From the NCBI RefSeq assembly GCF_013072695.1, contig NZ_LXUK01000002.1, forward strand, positions 1 through 64,000: DNA of 64,000 bases, read 5' to 3'. How positions within the stretch are numbered: the first letter of the stretch is position 1; every line of letters begins with the position of its first letter. Positions 29,603-39,308 of this stretch are shown piece after piece. The position numbers and the translations under genes were made by a program. The notes under the pieces are model-generated. The model saw only the letters and a program-made list of their open reading frames with translations. It was not told where the DNA came from and made no database searches. This DNA is from Acinetobacter sp. Ac_5812 (GTDB lineage Bacteria; Pseudomonadota; Gammaproteobacteria; Pseudomonadales; Moraxellaceae).

Positions 29603-31315
29603 CTATTCTACAAATAATAAAGCTAAACGGACTTGGTCATAAGCCATTCGCGGACTAGTGGCTTCAACAATGGGACGCAATTTAATCGAACCATCATCAG
29701 TAAAATGTTCAGGGTTTTTACGTTTATGCAAACGCTTATAAATCTTACGCACTTCTTCAATCACTTCATCGCCTGGACTGGCAACTGAAATATCCAGACC
29801 CTGCTCTTTATGCAAACGTGCCAAATGATTGATGATCGTTGCAGGGGTTAAACCACGCTCATGTGCAATATCTTCAATTTCATAACCCTCTTCAAATAAA
29901 GTACGGGTTTCATCCAAGGTCGCAGCGGCATAATTCTGTTTCGCACCTTTGGCGATTTTCTTTTCATTACGGGCAATTTCAGTGGCATTCAATGTGCCAC
30001 CACAATGCCGAATAAAAGCATTATGCTGTGTGGTTAAATCAATATTTTCAAAGTTGGTTTCTGCTTCAGTCGATAATTCCTGAAAACGGCGATCCGCTTT
30101 GATTGCGAGACTATCTAGTTCAAGTGCCTGCTCGTTAAAGCCAAGCAGCTTCAGCCCTGTCAGAGATTTTAAGCGTGATAAAGCCACATAACCCTGACCT
30201 TTTTCAAAGGTATTACTGAGATTGATTTCTGCAGCTTCCAAAGTCATACCCTGACTTTTATGAATGGTAATCGCCCAAGCCAAACGCAACGGAATCTGTT
30301 GAAAACTGGCAATCGCCTTACCTGCTTCATTTTCAATGGACCATGTTTCTGGCTCAACCAAGAAGGTTGTGCCATCAGTCAACTTCACTTTAGGTAAAAT
30401 GCCCTGCTTATCGTCTTCTTCAAAACCAATGACTTCACCCAAACTGCCATTGATATAGCCCATATCAAAGTTGTTTTTAACAAACATGACTTTGGCATTT
30501 TTCTTTAGGGTGAGTTCTTCAGGCGCACGCACTGATGATTTTAAGGTTTCCATCAACTTTTCGTTGCCATCGACAACTGCATTGAATTGATGGCTTTCAT
30601 TGTCAATTTCATTCAGGTGCTGATAATTAATATTATCGACATCCATATTGTGCGTATATAAACGGGTAAAGGTCTCGCCAATATCATGCTGCCGCGATTG
30701 TTGCAAAGCACTAATATGGTTGCTTTGAATATTCTGTGCCCGAATTGCATTGAGAATCTGATTGAGGATTTCATCATCCTGACGATGCTGTTCCGTTAAA
30801 TAGCAGACACGGAATTTCGCTTCGACCCAAGCATCAGACATAAAGCAGAATTTATCGCGATTGCTTTCATCCTTTTTACCAACAGGCGGTAACTGAAAGA
30901 AGTCACCTGCTACAATCACCTGAATCCCACCAAAGGCCTCATCACTTTCTTTAAAGTATTTCAGGACTTGATTGACCAGATTCAGTTGCTTGGCGTGCAA
31001 CATGGAAATTTCATCAATAATCAGAACTTGGGCATTTTCCAAATGCTCTTTTAAGTATTTACGCTCTTTCATTCGCTTGAGGTCATCATCACTCAAACGA
31101 TCTTTAATTCCAATCCCTGCCCAAGTGTGAATAGTCATACCATTCATATGGGTTGCCGCAATCCCTGTCGATGCGGTAATCGCCACAGGCACTTTACGCG
31201 CTTTGAGATAATGGATGTATTGATTAAGCGTATAGGTTTTACCTGCACCAGCTGAGCCCGTTAAAAAAACATTTTCCCCAGCTTTAAGTAACTTGAGTGC
31301 AGTCTCTTGTTTCAT
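29603..31315 (-). CDS. Pif1/RecD-like superfamily 1B DNA helicase with C-terminal HTH
   Basis: The start is taken as the ATG at 31315 (MKQETALKLL) with GAAGAA before it; an upstream TTG in the same frame has no support. The 570 residues show Walker A GSAGAGKT (about 22), Walker B LIIDEISM (about 100), a motif III-like GDFFQLPPVG, and C-terminal UvrD_C_2 elements with AWAITIHKSQGMT (about 345) and YVALSRLKSLTGL. Residues about 490-530 form a helix-turn-helix of the helicase-associated HTH_40 type (EIEDIAHERGLTPATIINHL). Likely a 5'-3' helicase in replication or repair. Confidence 0.88.
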   Translation of the reverse strand: MKQETALKLLKAGENVFLTGSAGAGKTYTLNQYIHYLKARKVPVAITASTGIAATHMNGMTIHTWAGIGIKDRLSDDDLKRMKERKYLKEHLENAQVLIIDEISMLHAKQLNLVNQVLKYFKESDEAFGGIQVIVAGDFFQLPPVGKKDESNRDKFCFMSDAWVEAKFRVCYLTEQHRQDDEILNQILNAIRAQNIQSNHISALQQSRQHDIGETFTRLYTHNMDVDNINYQHLNEIDNESHQFNAVVDGNEKLMETLKSSVRAPEELTLKKNAKVMFVKNNFDMGYINGSLGEVIGFEEDDKQGILPKVKLTDGTTFLVEPETWSIENEAGKAIASFQQIPLRLAWAITIHKSQGMTLEAAEINLSNTFEKGQGYVALSRLKSLTGLKLLGFNEQALELDSLAIKADRRFQELSTEAETNFENIDLTTQHNAFIRHCGGTLNATEIARNEKKIAKGAKQNYAAATLDETRTLFEEGYEIEDIAHERGLTPATIINHLARLHKEQGLDISVASPGDEVIEEVRKIYKRLHKRKNPEHFTDDGSIKLRPIVEATSPRMAYDQVRLALLFVE

Positions 31316-31509
31316 AATTTCTTCAGTCAAAAACAACAGCGCATAGCTTAACGATTTTTTGTCTAAAATAAAAATGCAATACGAAATCTAGCCGCATTTC
31401 CTCATCAAACCTCCAACATTGTTGAACGCTTGATGTCGCATAATTGCATTGACATCCAAGGGTTTTCATTTAATGTGGTTGTTAATGAATTCAGACTTGA
31501 TCTATAAAA

Positions 31510-32475
31510 ATGACTACTTCAAATCTCTATACATATCAACCAGATATACTAGGTGAAGATTATCAGCAACTGACCTTAAATTTCGCTGATGATTATGATG
31601 GAAAAGTTGTTGCTACTTTGGTTCGCAAGAAGGCTGCTGAAGCGACCAAAAAAGCAGTTTTATATATTCATGGTTTTGCAGACTATTTTTTCCAAAAAGA
31701 AATGGCTGAACAATTTAATCAGCATGGCTACGACTTTTACGCCCTTGACCTGAGAAAATATGGTCGCTCTCGCCTGCCACACCAAAAATTCTACTATGTG
31801 CTTGATTTACGTGAATACGATGCCGAGATCAGCAAAGCACTGGAAATTATCGGTCAAGAGAATCACAATCAAGTACTACTGGCAGGCCATTCAACCGGTG
31901 GCCTAATTGCCACCTTATATGCGGCACATTATCCAGATCATCGCTTAATCAAAGCGGTCTGGAACAACAGTCCATTCTATGATTTCTATAAAAGTGTGCT
32001 TGAGAAAAAAGTAGGGATTCCCTTGCTCAGCGAAGTGGGTAAACGCTTGCCGAATGGCAAATTTCCAAGCGGTCTAAATCAATGGTATACCCCAAGCTTA
32101 CATAAAGATTTTTATGGTGAGTGGGATTTCAATCTGGATTGGAAACCAAAAACCATGCCTTTTGTACACTTGTCTTTTGTCACGGCAATTCACGAAGCGC
32201 AAAAAGAAATTCATCAAGGTGTGAGCTTAAATGTGCCGACCTTGATCATGCATTCACATCAATCTAACAATCCAAGAAAATGGGGAATCGACGCTCAACA
32301 AAGCGATGTGATTCTCGATGTCAAAGACATGACCCAGAATGCCAAGAAAATGAAAGGTGATGTGCAAACACTGTCCATTCAAAATGGTCTGCATGATTTG
32401 GTTTTATCTGCGCCGCCTGTGCGTGCACAGGTCTATAAGGATCTGTTTGCTTGGTTAGCAGAAAAAATTCAGTAA
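31510..32475 (+). CDS. Alpha/beta hydrolase, serine aminopeptidase S33/monoacylglycerol-lipase type
   Basis: A 321-residue cytoplasmic serine hydrolase with oxyanion motif HGFADYFFQ (about 54), nucleophile GHSTGG (about 132), and a C-terminal histidine in NGLHDLVLS near 297. No signal peptide. The pattern is that of lysophospholipase or monoacylglycerol lipase relatives; substrate unknown. Divergent from the helicase gene with 194 nt between them, and convergent on the GAF regulator. Confidence 0.82.
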   Translation: MTTSNLYTYQPDILGEDYQQLTLNFADDYDGKVVATLVRKKAAEATKKAVLYIHGFADYFFQKEMAEQFNQHGYDFYALDLRKYGRSRLPHQKFYYVLDLREYDAEISKALEIIGQENHNQVLLAGHSTGGLIATLYAAHYPDHRLIKAVWNNSPFYDFYKSVLEKKVGIPLLSEVGKRLPNGKFPSGLNQWYTPSLHKDFYGEWDFNLDWKPKTMPFVHLSFVTAIHEAQKEIHQGVSLNVPTLIMHSHQSNNPRKWGIDAQQSDVILDVKDMTQNAKKMKGDVQTLSIQNGLHDLVLSAPPVRAQVYKDLFAWLAEKIQ

Positions 32476-32505
32476 TACTGACGACCCTTTTAAATATCTG
32501 AATGC

Positions 32506-33684
32506 TCAGTGGTCTTGGTACTTGCTGAGCATATTTTTAGCAGGATGCGAGGCTGGCAATAACTCTAATAAGCGTTCAGCAGCATCCACCGCTTCTGGAC
32601 AATAGGCCAAATGTTTTAATAAAGCATCACTGCCCTGTGTCTGAAAAATCGCATGACTCAAACGTGATTCCAAACAATCCCGCCAAGCTGATAAAAATGG
32701 ACTCTCGGTTTTCGCTAAGAAAATACCGGTATACCCTTGTAGAGCGGTACTGATATAACCCGCATCCAATGCTTGTTCCAGTTGCAGGAAATCCGCCTCA
32801 ACTGGTACATTCAGGCGATAAGGACGAGAACCAAGTAAATCCCCCAAATGCTCTCTTAAATGTGACATCTCCGCTTTTAATGTCCCCATACTGACTTTAC
32901 GTTCCCCATACAAAGCCTGATGTAAATTTTCTAAATTCAGCCCTTGCGGGCATAAAGCCAAAATTACCAGAATTTCCACTTGTCTCGGGCTTAAGCTTAA
33001 GTTTTTGCCATTGATCAACACCTGTGCCGTATTAAAAGTACGGAGATACAGATGCTGCTGTTGTAACTCCTGCATTGCCATTTGAATAATTGCAGCACAG
33101 CGTTCGACCGCCAATAAACCTAAACTATTGTGGTTTTCCCATGTAGTAGATAAATCTACTACGCCTAAGACTTGTTTGGAGTATGGGTCTACGATTGGAG
33201 CAGCATAGCAAACCCAATCATGTACCGACGCCATATAGTGTTCATTGGAAAATACACAACTTGATTTCTGCGTCTTCAGCGAAAGTGCCAGAGCATTGGT
33301 GCCGACCAATTCTTCCTGCCATTGCCCACCTGCAACAAAATGGACACGTTCGGCAGCATTGCGCATTTGGGTACAGGATGCTGTCCAAATAATAGTACTG
33401 CCGACATCGCCAACCGCAAGCACCATCGCTGACTGCTCTGCAACATGCTTGAGGTCTTGTTGGCAAACCTGTAATGCCAAGGCCAAAGAACCTGTTTGAG
33501 TCGAAACTTGATCGAGCAAAGGCGCAGCTAAACGTTCTTTAGGAATATCAGCGAGTGTAGAACGCTCCCATGAACTGGCGATACTCTGTTCCATTTTTTC
33601 AGCATGCTGTGGATTGAGGCTACTTTGCGACCTGAGTTGCTCAACCAATGTCCGCTGTTGCTGTAATTCCCTTTTTGTATGCAT
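32506..33684 (-). CDS. GAF-domain transcriptional regulator (AcoR N-terminus-like) without AAA+ domain
   Basis: A 392-residue regulator, divergent from the acetaldehyde dehydrogenase gene. Residues about 20-210 resemble the signal-sensing half of AcoR (IASSWERS, then the GAF part with GDVGSTIIWTAS and LVGTNALALSL). Instead of the sigma-54 AAA+ ATPase expected next, the protein goes on to a winged-helix part (about 230-300, LSPRQVEILVILALCPQGLN) and a helical C-terminus. It therefore should work with ordinary sigma-70 promoters. The likely target is the ethanolamine/aldehyde cluster. Confidence 0.8.
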   Translation of the reverse strand: MHTKRELQQQRTLVEQLRSQSSLNPQHAEKMEQSIASSWERSTLADIPKERLAAPLLDQVSTQTGSLALALQVCQQDLKHVAEQSAMVLAVGDVGSTIIWTASCTQMRNAAERVHFVAGGQWQEELVGTNALALSLKTQKSSCVFSNEHYMASVHDWVCYAAPIVDPYSKQVLGVVDLSTTWENHNSLGLLAVERCAAIIQMAMQELQQQHLYLRTFNTAQVLINGKNLSLSPRQVEILVILALCPQGLNLENLHQALYGERKVSMGTLKAEMSHLREHLGDLLGSRPYRLNVPVEADFLQLEQALDAGYISTALQGYTGIFLAKTESPFLSAWRDCLESRLSHAIFQTQGSDALLKHLAYCPEAVDAAERLLELLPASHPAKNMLSKYQDH

Positions 33685-33811
33685 TTGTAATTTCCCTATT
33701 CCCTTACATGCAATTCCAACCTTTTTCCAACCTTCAACGCGATAACGTCATTCTCAATAACGTACCCAGTACTTTATTTAAAAATATCACAACACATAAA
33801 GGAGTATGTAT

Positions 33812-35323
33812 ATGCGCTATGTTGATCCCAATCAATCTGGTTCAAAAATCCATTTTAAAGACCAATATGAAAACTTTATTGGTGGACAGTGGGTTGCCCC
33901 TGTTAAAGGAGTCTACTTCGACAATATTTCTCCTGTCGATGGCAAAAGTTTTACTCGTATTCCTCGCTCCAGTGCCGAAGACATTGAACTGGCACTGGAT
34001 GCCGCCCATAAAGCCAAGCAAGAATGGAATAAATCCTCTCCAACCACACGATCAAATTTATTACTAAAAATTGCTGACCGTATGGAAGCCAATTTGGAGA
34101 TGTTGGCGGTTGCTGAAACTTGGGATAATGGTAAACCTGTCCGTGAAACACTGGCGGCAGATATCCCATTAGCCATTGACCATTTCCGTTATTTTGCAGG
34201 CTGTATTCGCGCACAGGAAGGTGGTATCTCCGAAATTGATGAAGACACCATTGCCTATCATTTTCATGAACCACTCGGCGTGGTTGGACAAATCATCCCG
34301 TGGAACTTCCCGATCTTGATGGCGGCATGGAAATTGGCACCGGCATTGGCTGCGGGGAACTGTGTGGTGATCAAACCTGCGGAGCAAACCCCTGTTGGTA
34401 TTTTATTGGTGGCGGAACTGATACAGGATCTCCTACCAGCAGGTGTCCTCAATATCGTCAATGGTTATGGTGCCGAAGTTGGTCGACCTCTAGCCACCAG
34501 TCCACGCATTGCCAAAATTGCTTTTACTGGTTCAACCCAAGTTGGGCAACTGATTATGCAATATGCCACTGAAAACATTATCCCTGTGACGTTGGAGCTC
34601 GGCGGAAAATCACCGAATGTATTCTTTGCCGATGTGATGGATCATGATGATGATTTCCTCGATAAAACCCTTGAAGGTTTTGCCATGTTTGCACTGAATC
34701 AAGGTGAAGTCTGCACCTGCCCATCTCGTGCTTTGATTCAAGAAAGTATCGCCGATCAGTTTATGGAAAAAGCCATCGAACGGGTCAAGCGAATTAAGCT
34801 TGGACATCCACTCGATACCGACACCATGGTCGGTGCCCAAGCCTCCTTGGAACAGCAAGAAAAAATTCTGCGTTGTATCGATACAGGCCGACAGGAAGGT
34901 GCTGAGGTGCTATTGGGTGGGCATGTTCGCCAAGAGGTCGGCAATGGTTACTACATCGAACCGACCATCTTTAAAGGTCATAACCAGATGCAAGTATTTC
35001 AGGAAGAAATCTTTGGACCTGTACTATCAGTCACCACATTTAAGGACTTTGATGAAGCCATTCGGATCGCCAATGACACCATGTATGGTTTAGGCGCTGG
35101 GGTCTGGTCACGTTCAACCCATACTGCCTATCGTGCAGGTCGTGCCATTGAGGCCGGTCGAGTTTGGACCAATTGTTATCACATCTACCCTGCCCATGCT
35201 GCATTTGGAGGCTATAAAAAGTCGGGCGTAGGCCGTGAAAACCACAAAATGATGCTCGATCACTATCAACAAACCAAAAACTTGTTGGTGAGTTATTCAA
35301 CCAAAGCCATGGGCTTTTTCTAG
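33812..35323 (+). CDS. NAD-dependent acetaldehyde dehydrogenase (AcoD/ExaC-like)
   Basis: Oxidises the acetaldehyde released by EutBC to acetate. The ribosome site AAAGGAG at 33798-33804 fits the second ATG at 33812 (MRYVDPNQ), 7 nt away, better than the one at 33806. The 503-residue protein has PWNFP (about 164), cofactor motif FTGSTQVG (about 240), catalytic glutamate in LELGGKSPN (about 262) and catalytic cysteine in [11 protein letters not shown] (about 298), the local sequence typical of AcoD/ExaC enzymes. It heads the ethanolamine genes and is divergent from the regulator. Confidence 0.88.
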   Translation: MRYVDPNQSGSKIHFKDQYENFIGGQWVAPVKGVYFDNISPVDGKSFTRIPRSSAEDIELALDAAHKAKQEWNKSSPTTRSNLLLKIADRMEANLEMLAVAETWDNGKPVRETLAADIPLAIDHFRYFAGCIRAQEGGISEIDEDTIAYHFHEPLGVVGQIIPWNFPILMAAWKLAPALAAGNCVVIKPAEQTPVGILLVAELIQDLLPAGVLNIVNGYGAEVGRPLATSPRIAKIAFTGSTQVGQLIMQYATENIIPVTLELGGKSPNVFFADVMDHDDDFLDKTLEGFAMFALNQGEVCTCPSRALIQESIADQFMEKAIERVKRIKLGHPLDTDTMVGAQASLEQQEKILRCIDTGRQEGAEVLLGGHVRQEVGNGYYIEPTIFKGHNQMQVFQEEIFGPVLSVTTFKDFDEAIRIANDTMYGLGAGVWSRSTHTAYRAGRAIEAGRVWTNCYHIYPAHAAFGGYKKSGVGRENHKMMLDHYQQTKNLLVSYSTKAMGFF

Positions 35324-35461
35324 GCGATCCAAATCGGTTTACTGACCTGTATACGCCTTATGTTTAAAGGTTTATACGGGTTTAAACCGCCAGATGCTAG
35401 TTTATAAAAAACCTCTATTTTTCACTCAAACTGAATCACCAAAGCAAATAAAAATTAAATT

Positions 35462-35479
35462 TTGGCACAAGGTGTGCAA
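35462..35479 (+). promoter_or_regulatory. Sigma-54-like promoter upstream of the ethanolamine permease gene
   Basis: The sequence ttggcacaaggtgtgcaa has GG (35464-35465) and GC (35476-35477) exactly 10 nt apart, the -24/-12 spacing, and a good TTGGCAC left half. It lies about 55 nt before the eat ATG. The same stretch contains the dyad gcac-aaggt-gtgc and could be an operator instead. No sigma-54 activator with an AAA+ domain is encoded here. Confidence 0.4.
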
Positions 35480-35531
35480 CATCGGCATTGCTTTTGCATC
35501 TTGCTGATGAGACCCATACACGGAGCTTTGT

Positions 35532-36962
35532 ATGAACAATCAAGAACCTATTTCTGCACTTTCAGCATCTGCAACCTCTTCTGAAGATTATTTTGCCCAA
35601 AGAAAACTCAAGCAAGGTGCCGTGGGCTGGTTATTACTGATCGGCTTAGGGGTCGCCTATGTCATTTCAGGTGATTTCGCTGGCTGGAATTTTGGTATCG
35701 CTCAAGGGGGTTGGGGTGGCATGTTTGTTGCCACCGCAGTCGTTGCCGTGATGTATCTCTGCCTATGTCTGGCCATGTCCGAAATGGCAACCATGCTGCC
35801 AACAGCGGGTGGCGGCTATAGCTTTGCCCGTATCGCATTTGGCCCACTCGGTGGCTATTTAACAGGTACCGCGATTCTGATTGAATACGCGATTGCGCCT
35901 GCCGCCATTGCGGTCTTTATTGGGGCCTATTGTGAATCTCTATTCGGTATTGGTGGTTGGCAAGTTTATTTAGCTTGTTATCTGATTTTTATGGCTATCC
36001 ACCTGAAAGGTGCTGGTGAAGCACTTAAGATTATGTTTGCCATCACCTTGGTTGCAGCGATTGCATTGGCTGTTTTTATCGTTGCGATGTTGCCTCATTT
36101 TAATTCGCAGAATCTGTTTGATATTGCTGCCGAGCAACAATTTGGCGCAAGCAGCTTTTTACCCTATGGCTATTTAGGCATTTGGGCAGCGGTTCCCTAT
36201 GCAATTTGGTTTTTCTTGGCGGTTGAAGGTGTACCCTTAGCTGCTGAAGAAGCCAAAGACCCTGCCAAATCACTGCCACGCGGATTGATTGGTGCGATGT
36301 TAATTTTAACCGCCTTTGCCCTACTGATTCTATTTTTAGGCGCAGGTGCAGCCGGCGCCAGTACCTTACAACACTCCAGTGCACCTTTGGTCGATGCCCT
36401 TGTCAAAGTCTATGGTCAAGGTACTTGGTTAGCTAACTTTGTTAATTTTGTCGGTCTTGCGGGGCTCATTGCCAGTTTCTTTTCAATTATCTATGCCTAT
36501 TCGCGTCAAATTTTCGCCCTATCTCGTGCCGGCTATTTACCTACATCGCTGTCATTAACCAACAAAAATCACGCCCCTTATTTAGCCATTATTATTCCTG
36601 GCATCATTGGATTTTTCTTGTCTTTAAGCAAAGAAGGCGATTTGCTTATTTTAATTGCAGTCTTCGGTGCAACCATTTCTTATGTCTTGATGATGCTCTC
36701 ACATATTAAACTGCGGGTATCTCGGCCCTTAATGCACCGTCCCTATAAAACACCTGGCGGTATGTTCACTTCAAGTATTGCCTTGATTCTAGCTGCCATC
36801 GCAGTTGTCGCAGGTTTTCTCGTTAACCCTAAAGTGTGGTGTATTGCAGCAGGTATTTATATGGTCTTTATTGCCTATTTTATCTTTTATAGCCGCCATC
36901 AACTCATCCAAGGAACGCCAGAAGAAGAGTTTGCCCAGATCACCGCAGATGAAAAGCAATAA
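35532..36962 (+). CDS. eat: Ethanolamine permease Eat (APC family)
   Basis: Inner-membrane importer of ethanolamine. The 476-residue protein has twelve hydrophobic segments and the amino acid-polyamine-organocation fold; segment 1 begins GWLLLIGLGVAYVISGD and a conserved FLAVEGVPLAAEEAKDP stretch sits near residue 230, as in Eat permeases. It is 23 nt before eutB, in one operon with eutC. Its presence replaces the EutH carrier of enteric bacteria. Confidence 0.9.
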   Translation: MNNQEPISALSASATSSEDYFAQRKLKQGAVGWLLLIGLGVAYVISGDFAGWNFGIAQGGWGGMFVATAVVAVMYLCLCLAMSEMATMLPTAGGGYSFARIAFGPLGGYLTGTAILIEYAIAPAAIAVFIGAYCESLFGIGGWQVYLACYLIFMAIHLKGAGEALKIMFAITLVAAIALAVFIVAMLPHFNSQNLFDIAAEQQFGASSFLPYGYLGIWAAVPYAIWFFLAVEGVPLAAEEAKDPAKSLPRGLIGAMLILTAFALLILFLGAGAAGASTLQHSSAPLVDALVKVYGQGTWLANFVNFVGLAGLIASFFSIIYAYSRQIFALSRAGYLPTSLSLTNKNHAPYLAIIIPGIIGFFLSLSKEGDLLILIAVFGATISYVLMMLSHIKLRVSRPLMHRPYKTPGGMFTSSIALILAAIAVVAGFLVNPKVWCIAAGIYMVFIAYFIFYSRHQLIQGTPEEEFAQITADEKQ

Positions 36963-36985
36963 TCAGGAAGATTAAGGAGAAGCGC

Positions 36986-38371
36986 ATGCGTTACCGTCAA
37001 ATCGTCGCCCAGCAACACTATCAGTTTGCTGATCTTAAAACCTTGCTGGCAAAAGCCACCCCTTTACGTTCTGGCGATCAACTGGCAGGGATTGCTGCAC
37101 AGGATGCAACTGAACGAGTTGCAGCACAAATCACGCTGGCAGATGTGCCTTTAAAAAACTTTTTAAATGAAACCGTGGTGGACTACGAAAGCGATGAAAT
37201 TACCCGTCTGATTATTGATGAACATCGTGCTGATCTGTTTGCACCGATTGCACATTTTACAGTGGGTGATTTCCGCAACTGGTTACTGAGTGAAGATGCA
37301 ACTACAGACAAACTACAACAACTTGCAGCAGGTCTCACACCTGAAATGGTTGCCGCTGTCAGTAAAATTATGCGCAATCAAGACTTGATTTATGTTGCAA
37401 GCAAATGTGAAGTGGTGACCAAGTTCCGTAATACTATTGGCTTGAAGGGACATTTATCCACCCGACTGCAACCCAACCATCCGACCGATGATGTACTGGG
37501 CATTTCCGCCAGTATTTTGGATGGTTTAATGTATGGCAATGGTGATGCGGTGATCGGGATTAATCCTGCAACCGATAATCTGCATAATTTATCTGAACTG
37601 TTAAAACTGATCGATCACGTCATTCAGGAATATCAAATTCCGACCCAGTCTTGTGTTCTGACCCATATCAGTTCAGGCATTCAACTGGCAGAAAAAAATG
37701 TTCCAATTGACCTGATGTTTCAATCCATCGCAGGTACACAGAAAGCCAATGAGGGTTTTGGTATTTCTCTTGCCATGCTACAAGAAGGTTATGAAGCGAC
37801 GCTGGCTTTAAACAGAGGTACGCTCGGCAACAATGTGATGTACTTTGAAACAGGCCAAGGCAGTGCCCTGTCCAGCAATGCACACCACGGCGTAGATCAA
37901 CAAACCATTGAAGCGCGTGCCTATGCCGTGGCGCGCAAATACAATCCTTTATTGGTGAATACCGTGGTTGGTTTTATTGGCCCTGAATATCTGTATGACG
38001 GCAAACAAATTATCCGAGCCGGTCTGGAAGATCATTTCTGCGGCAAACTGCTCGGTCTGCCGATGGGCTGTGATATTTGCTATACCAATCATGCTGATGC
38101 CGACCAAAACGATATGGATGTGCTGCTGACCCTATTTGGTACGGCGGGAATTAATTTTATTATGGGCATTCCGGGTTCAGACGATGTGATGCTGAATTAT
38201 CAAACCACCTCTTTTCATGATGCACTATACCTCAGACAACTGCTTGGGCTAAAGCCTGCCCCTGAGTTTGCATCTTGGTTAGAACAGCAAGGTATTTTAA
38301 AACAGCAACAACAACATATTCATTGGGCAGAACAGATGCCTGCTCAATTCTCCAAGTTACTGATGCATTGA
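36986..38371 (+). CDS. eutB: Ethanolamine ammonia-lyase large subunit EutB
   Basis: Catalytic subunit of the adenosylcobalamin-dependent lyase that splits ethanolamine to acetaldehyde and ammonia. At 461 residues it matches the family. Conserved stretches include LSTRLQPNHPTDDV (about 152), GDAVIGINPATDN (about 185), MFQSIAGTQKANEGFG (about 245), FETGQGSALSS and LPMGCDICYTNHADADQND near 355-375. AAGGAG lies just before the ATG. The enzyme needs B12 and normally a reactivase (EutA); no EutA is in this cluster. Confidence 0.95.
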   Translation: MRYRQIVAQQHYQFADLKTLLAKATPLRSGDQLAGIAAQDATERVAAQITLADVPLKNFLNETVVDYESDEITRLIIDEHRADLFAPIAHFTVGDFRNWLLSEDATTDKLQQLAAGLTPEMVAAVSKIMRNQDLIYVASKCEVVTKFRNTIGLKGHLSTRLQPNHPTDDVLGISASILDGLMYGNGDAVIGINPATDNLHNLSELLKLIDHVIQEYQIPTQSCVLTHISSGIQLAEKNVPIDLMFQSIAGTQKANEGFGISLAMLQEGYEATLALNRGTLGNNVMYFETGQGSALSSNAHHGVDQQTIEARAYAVARKYNPLLVNTVVGFIGPEYLYDGKQIIRAGLEDHFCGKLLGLPMGCDICYTNHADADQNDMDVLLTLFGTAGINFIMGIPGSDDVMLNYQTTSFHDALYLRQLLGLKPAPEFASWLEQQGILKQQQQHIHWAEQMPAQFSKLLMH

Positions 38372-38381
38372 GGAGAATCAA

Positions 38382-39194
38382 ATGAAACTTTCCAAAGACA
38401 TTCAATTTCCTGCACAGGCGCATCAAGACCCGTGGGAAACCCTAAAACAGTTTACCGATGCCCGTATTGCCATTGGGCGTGCAGGTTGCAGTATCCCAAC
38501 CCGCGCTTTACTGGATTTCCAACTCAGCCATGCTCAGGCCAAAGATGCGGTTTTTCAGTGCTTAAATGTTGAATTTCTGACTGAGCAATTACAGCAATTG
38601 GGGCTCAATCCCATCCATGTGCAAAGTCAGGCAGAACATAAAGAACTGTATTTAAAACGACCTGATTTAGGACGTTTACTTTCAACCGATTCGATGCAAC
38701 AACTTCAGCAGATGCAACAAGATCAGCAGAGTTATGATGTCTGTATCGTGATTGGTGATGGTTTATCGGCCCGTGCCATTGAAGAAAATGCACTGCCTTT
38801 TATACAGGCACTAATCCAACCTTTTGCAGAACAACAATGGTCTTTAGCACCCGTTGTGATTGCCACAGGCAGTCGTGTTGCTTTAGGTGATGAAGTCGCT
38901 GAAATTTTTCAGGCAGGTATGCTGATTATGCTGATTGGTGAGCGTCCCGGTCTCAGTTCGCCTGATAGCATGGGACTCTATTACACCTTGGATGCATTCA
39001 GTGGCTGTCTGGATTCACAACGCAACTGTATTTCAAATATTCGTCCCGCAGGATTAAGTATTCCGATTGCTACTCAACGCTTATTGGCTTTAATGCATAA
39101 CTCCAAACGACTGGGCTTATCTGGTGTCGATTTAAAGGATGAACATGTGGTTCCAACTATTGAAGAACATCATCAACGCAGATTGCTTTTTTAA
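38382..39194 (+). CDS. eutC: Ethanolamine ammonia-lyase small subunit EutC
   Basis: Small subunit of EutBC, completing the cobalamin-binding site. The 270-residue protein has the family landmarks TDARIAIGRAG (about 26), VCIVIGDGLSARAIE (about 125), the GERPGLSSPDSMG motif (about 187) and RNCISNIRPAGL (about 212). It starts 10 nt after eutB with GAGGAG as ribosome site. No shell-protein genes follow, so this is the soluble, non-microcompartment form of the pathway. Confidence 0.95.
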   Translation: MKLSKDIQFPAQAHQDPWETLKQFTDARIAIGRAGCSIPTRALLDFQLSHAQAKDAVFQCLNVEFLTEQLQQLGLNPIHVQSQAEHKELYLKRPDLGRLLSTDSMQQLQQMQQDQQSYDVCIVIGDGLSARAIEENALPFIQALIQPFAEQQWSLAPVVIATGSRVALGDEVAEIFQAGMLIMLIGERPGLSSPDSMGLYYTLDAFSGCLDSQRNCISNIRPAGLSIPIATQRLLALMHNSKRLGLSGVDLKDEHVVPTIEEHHQRRLLF

Positions 39195-39202
39195 CTGAGC
39201 AA

Positions 39203-39233
39203 TTGGACAGCCCTATTTTCCAGCGCTGTCCAA
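39203..39233. other. Hairpin after eutC
   Basis: ttggacagc (39203-39211) and gctgtccaa (39225-39233) form a perfect 9-bp stem with a 13-nt loop just after the eutC stop. There is no T tract on the plus strand, so it may stabilise the 3' end rather than end transcription. Confidence 0.5.
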
Positions 39234-39308
39234 AAAGCATAAGGTCAACACATCGGTCTTAAAAATGATTTAAGATACAACATAATTTTTATTCATTGGT
39301 ACTCGGTC

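Noticed and set aside
33806..33811. ATG at 33806 as the aldehyde dehydrogenase start
   Set aside because: It lies 1 nt after the AAAGGAG ribosome site; the ATG at 33812 has normal spacing.
36986..39194. Ethanolamine microcompartment operon
   Set aside because: No shell-protein, eutA, eutE or eutD-like genes follow eutC.
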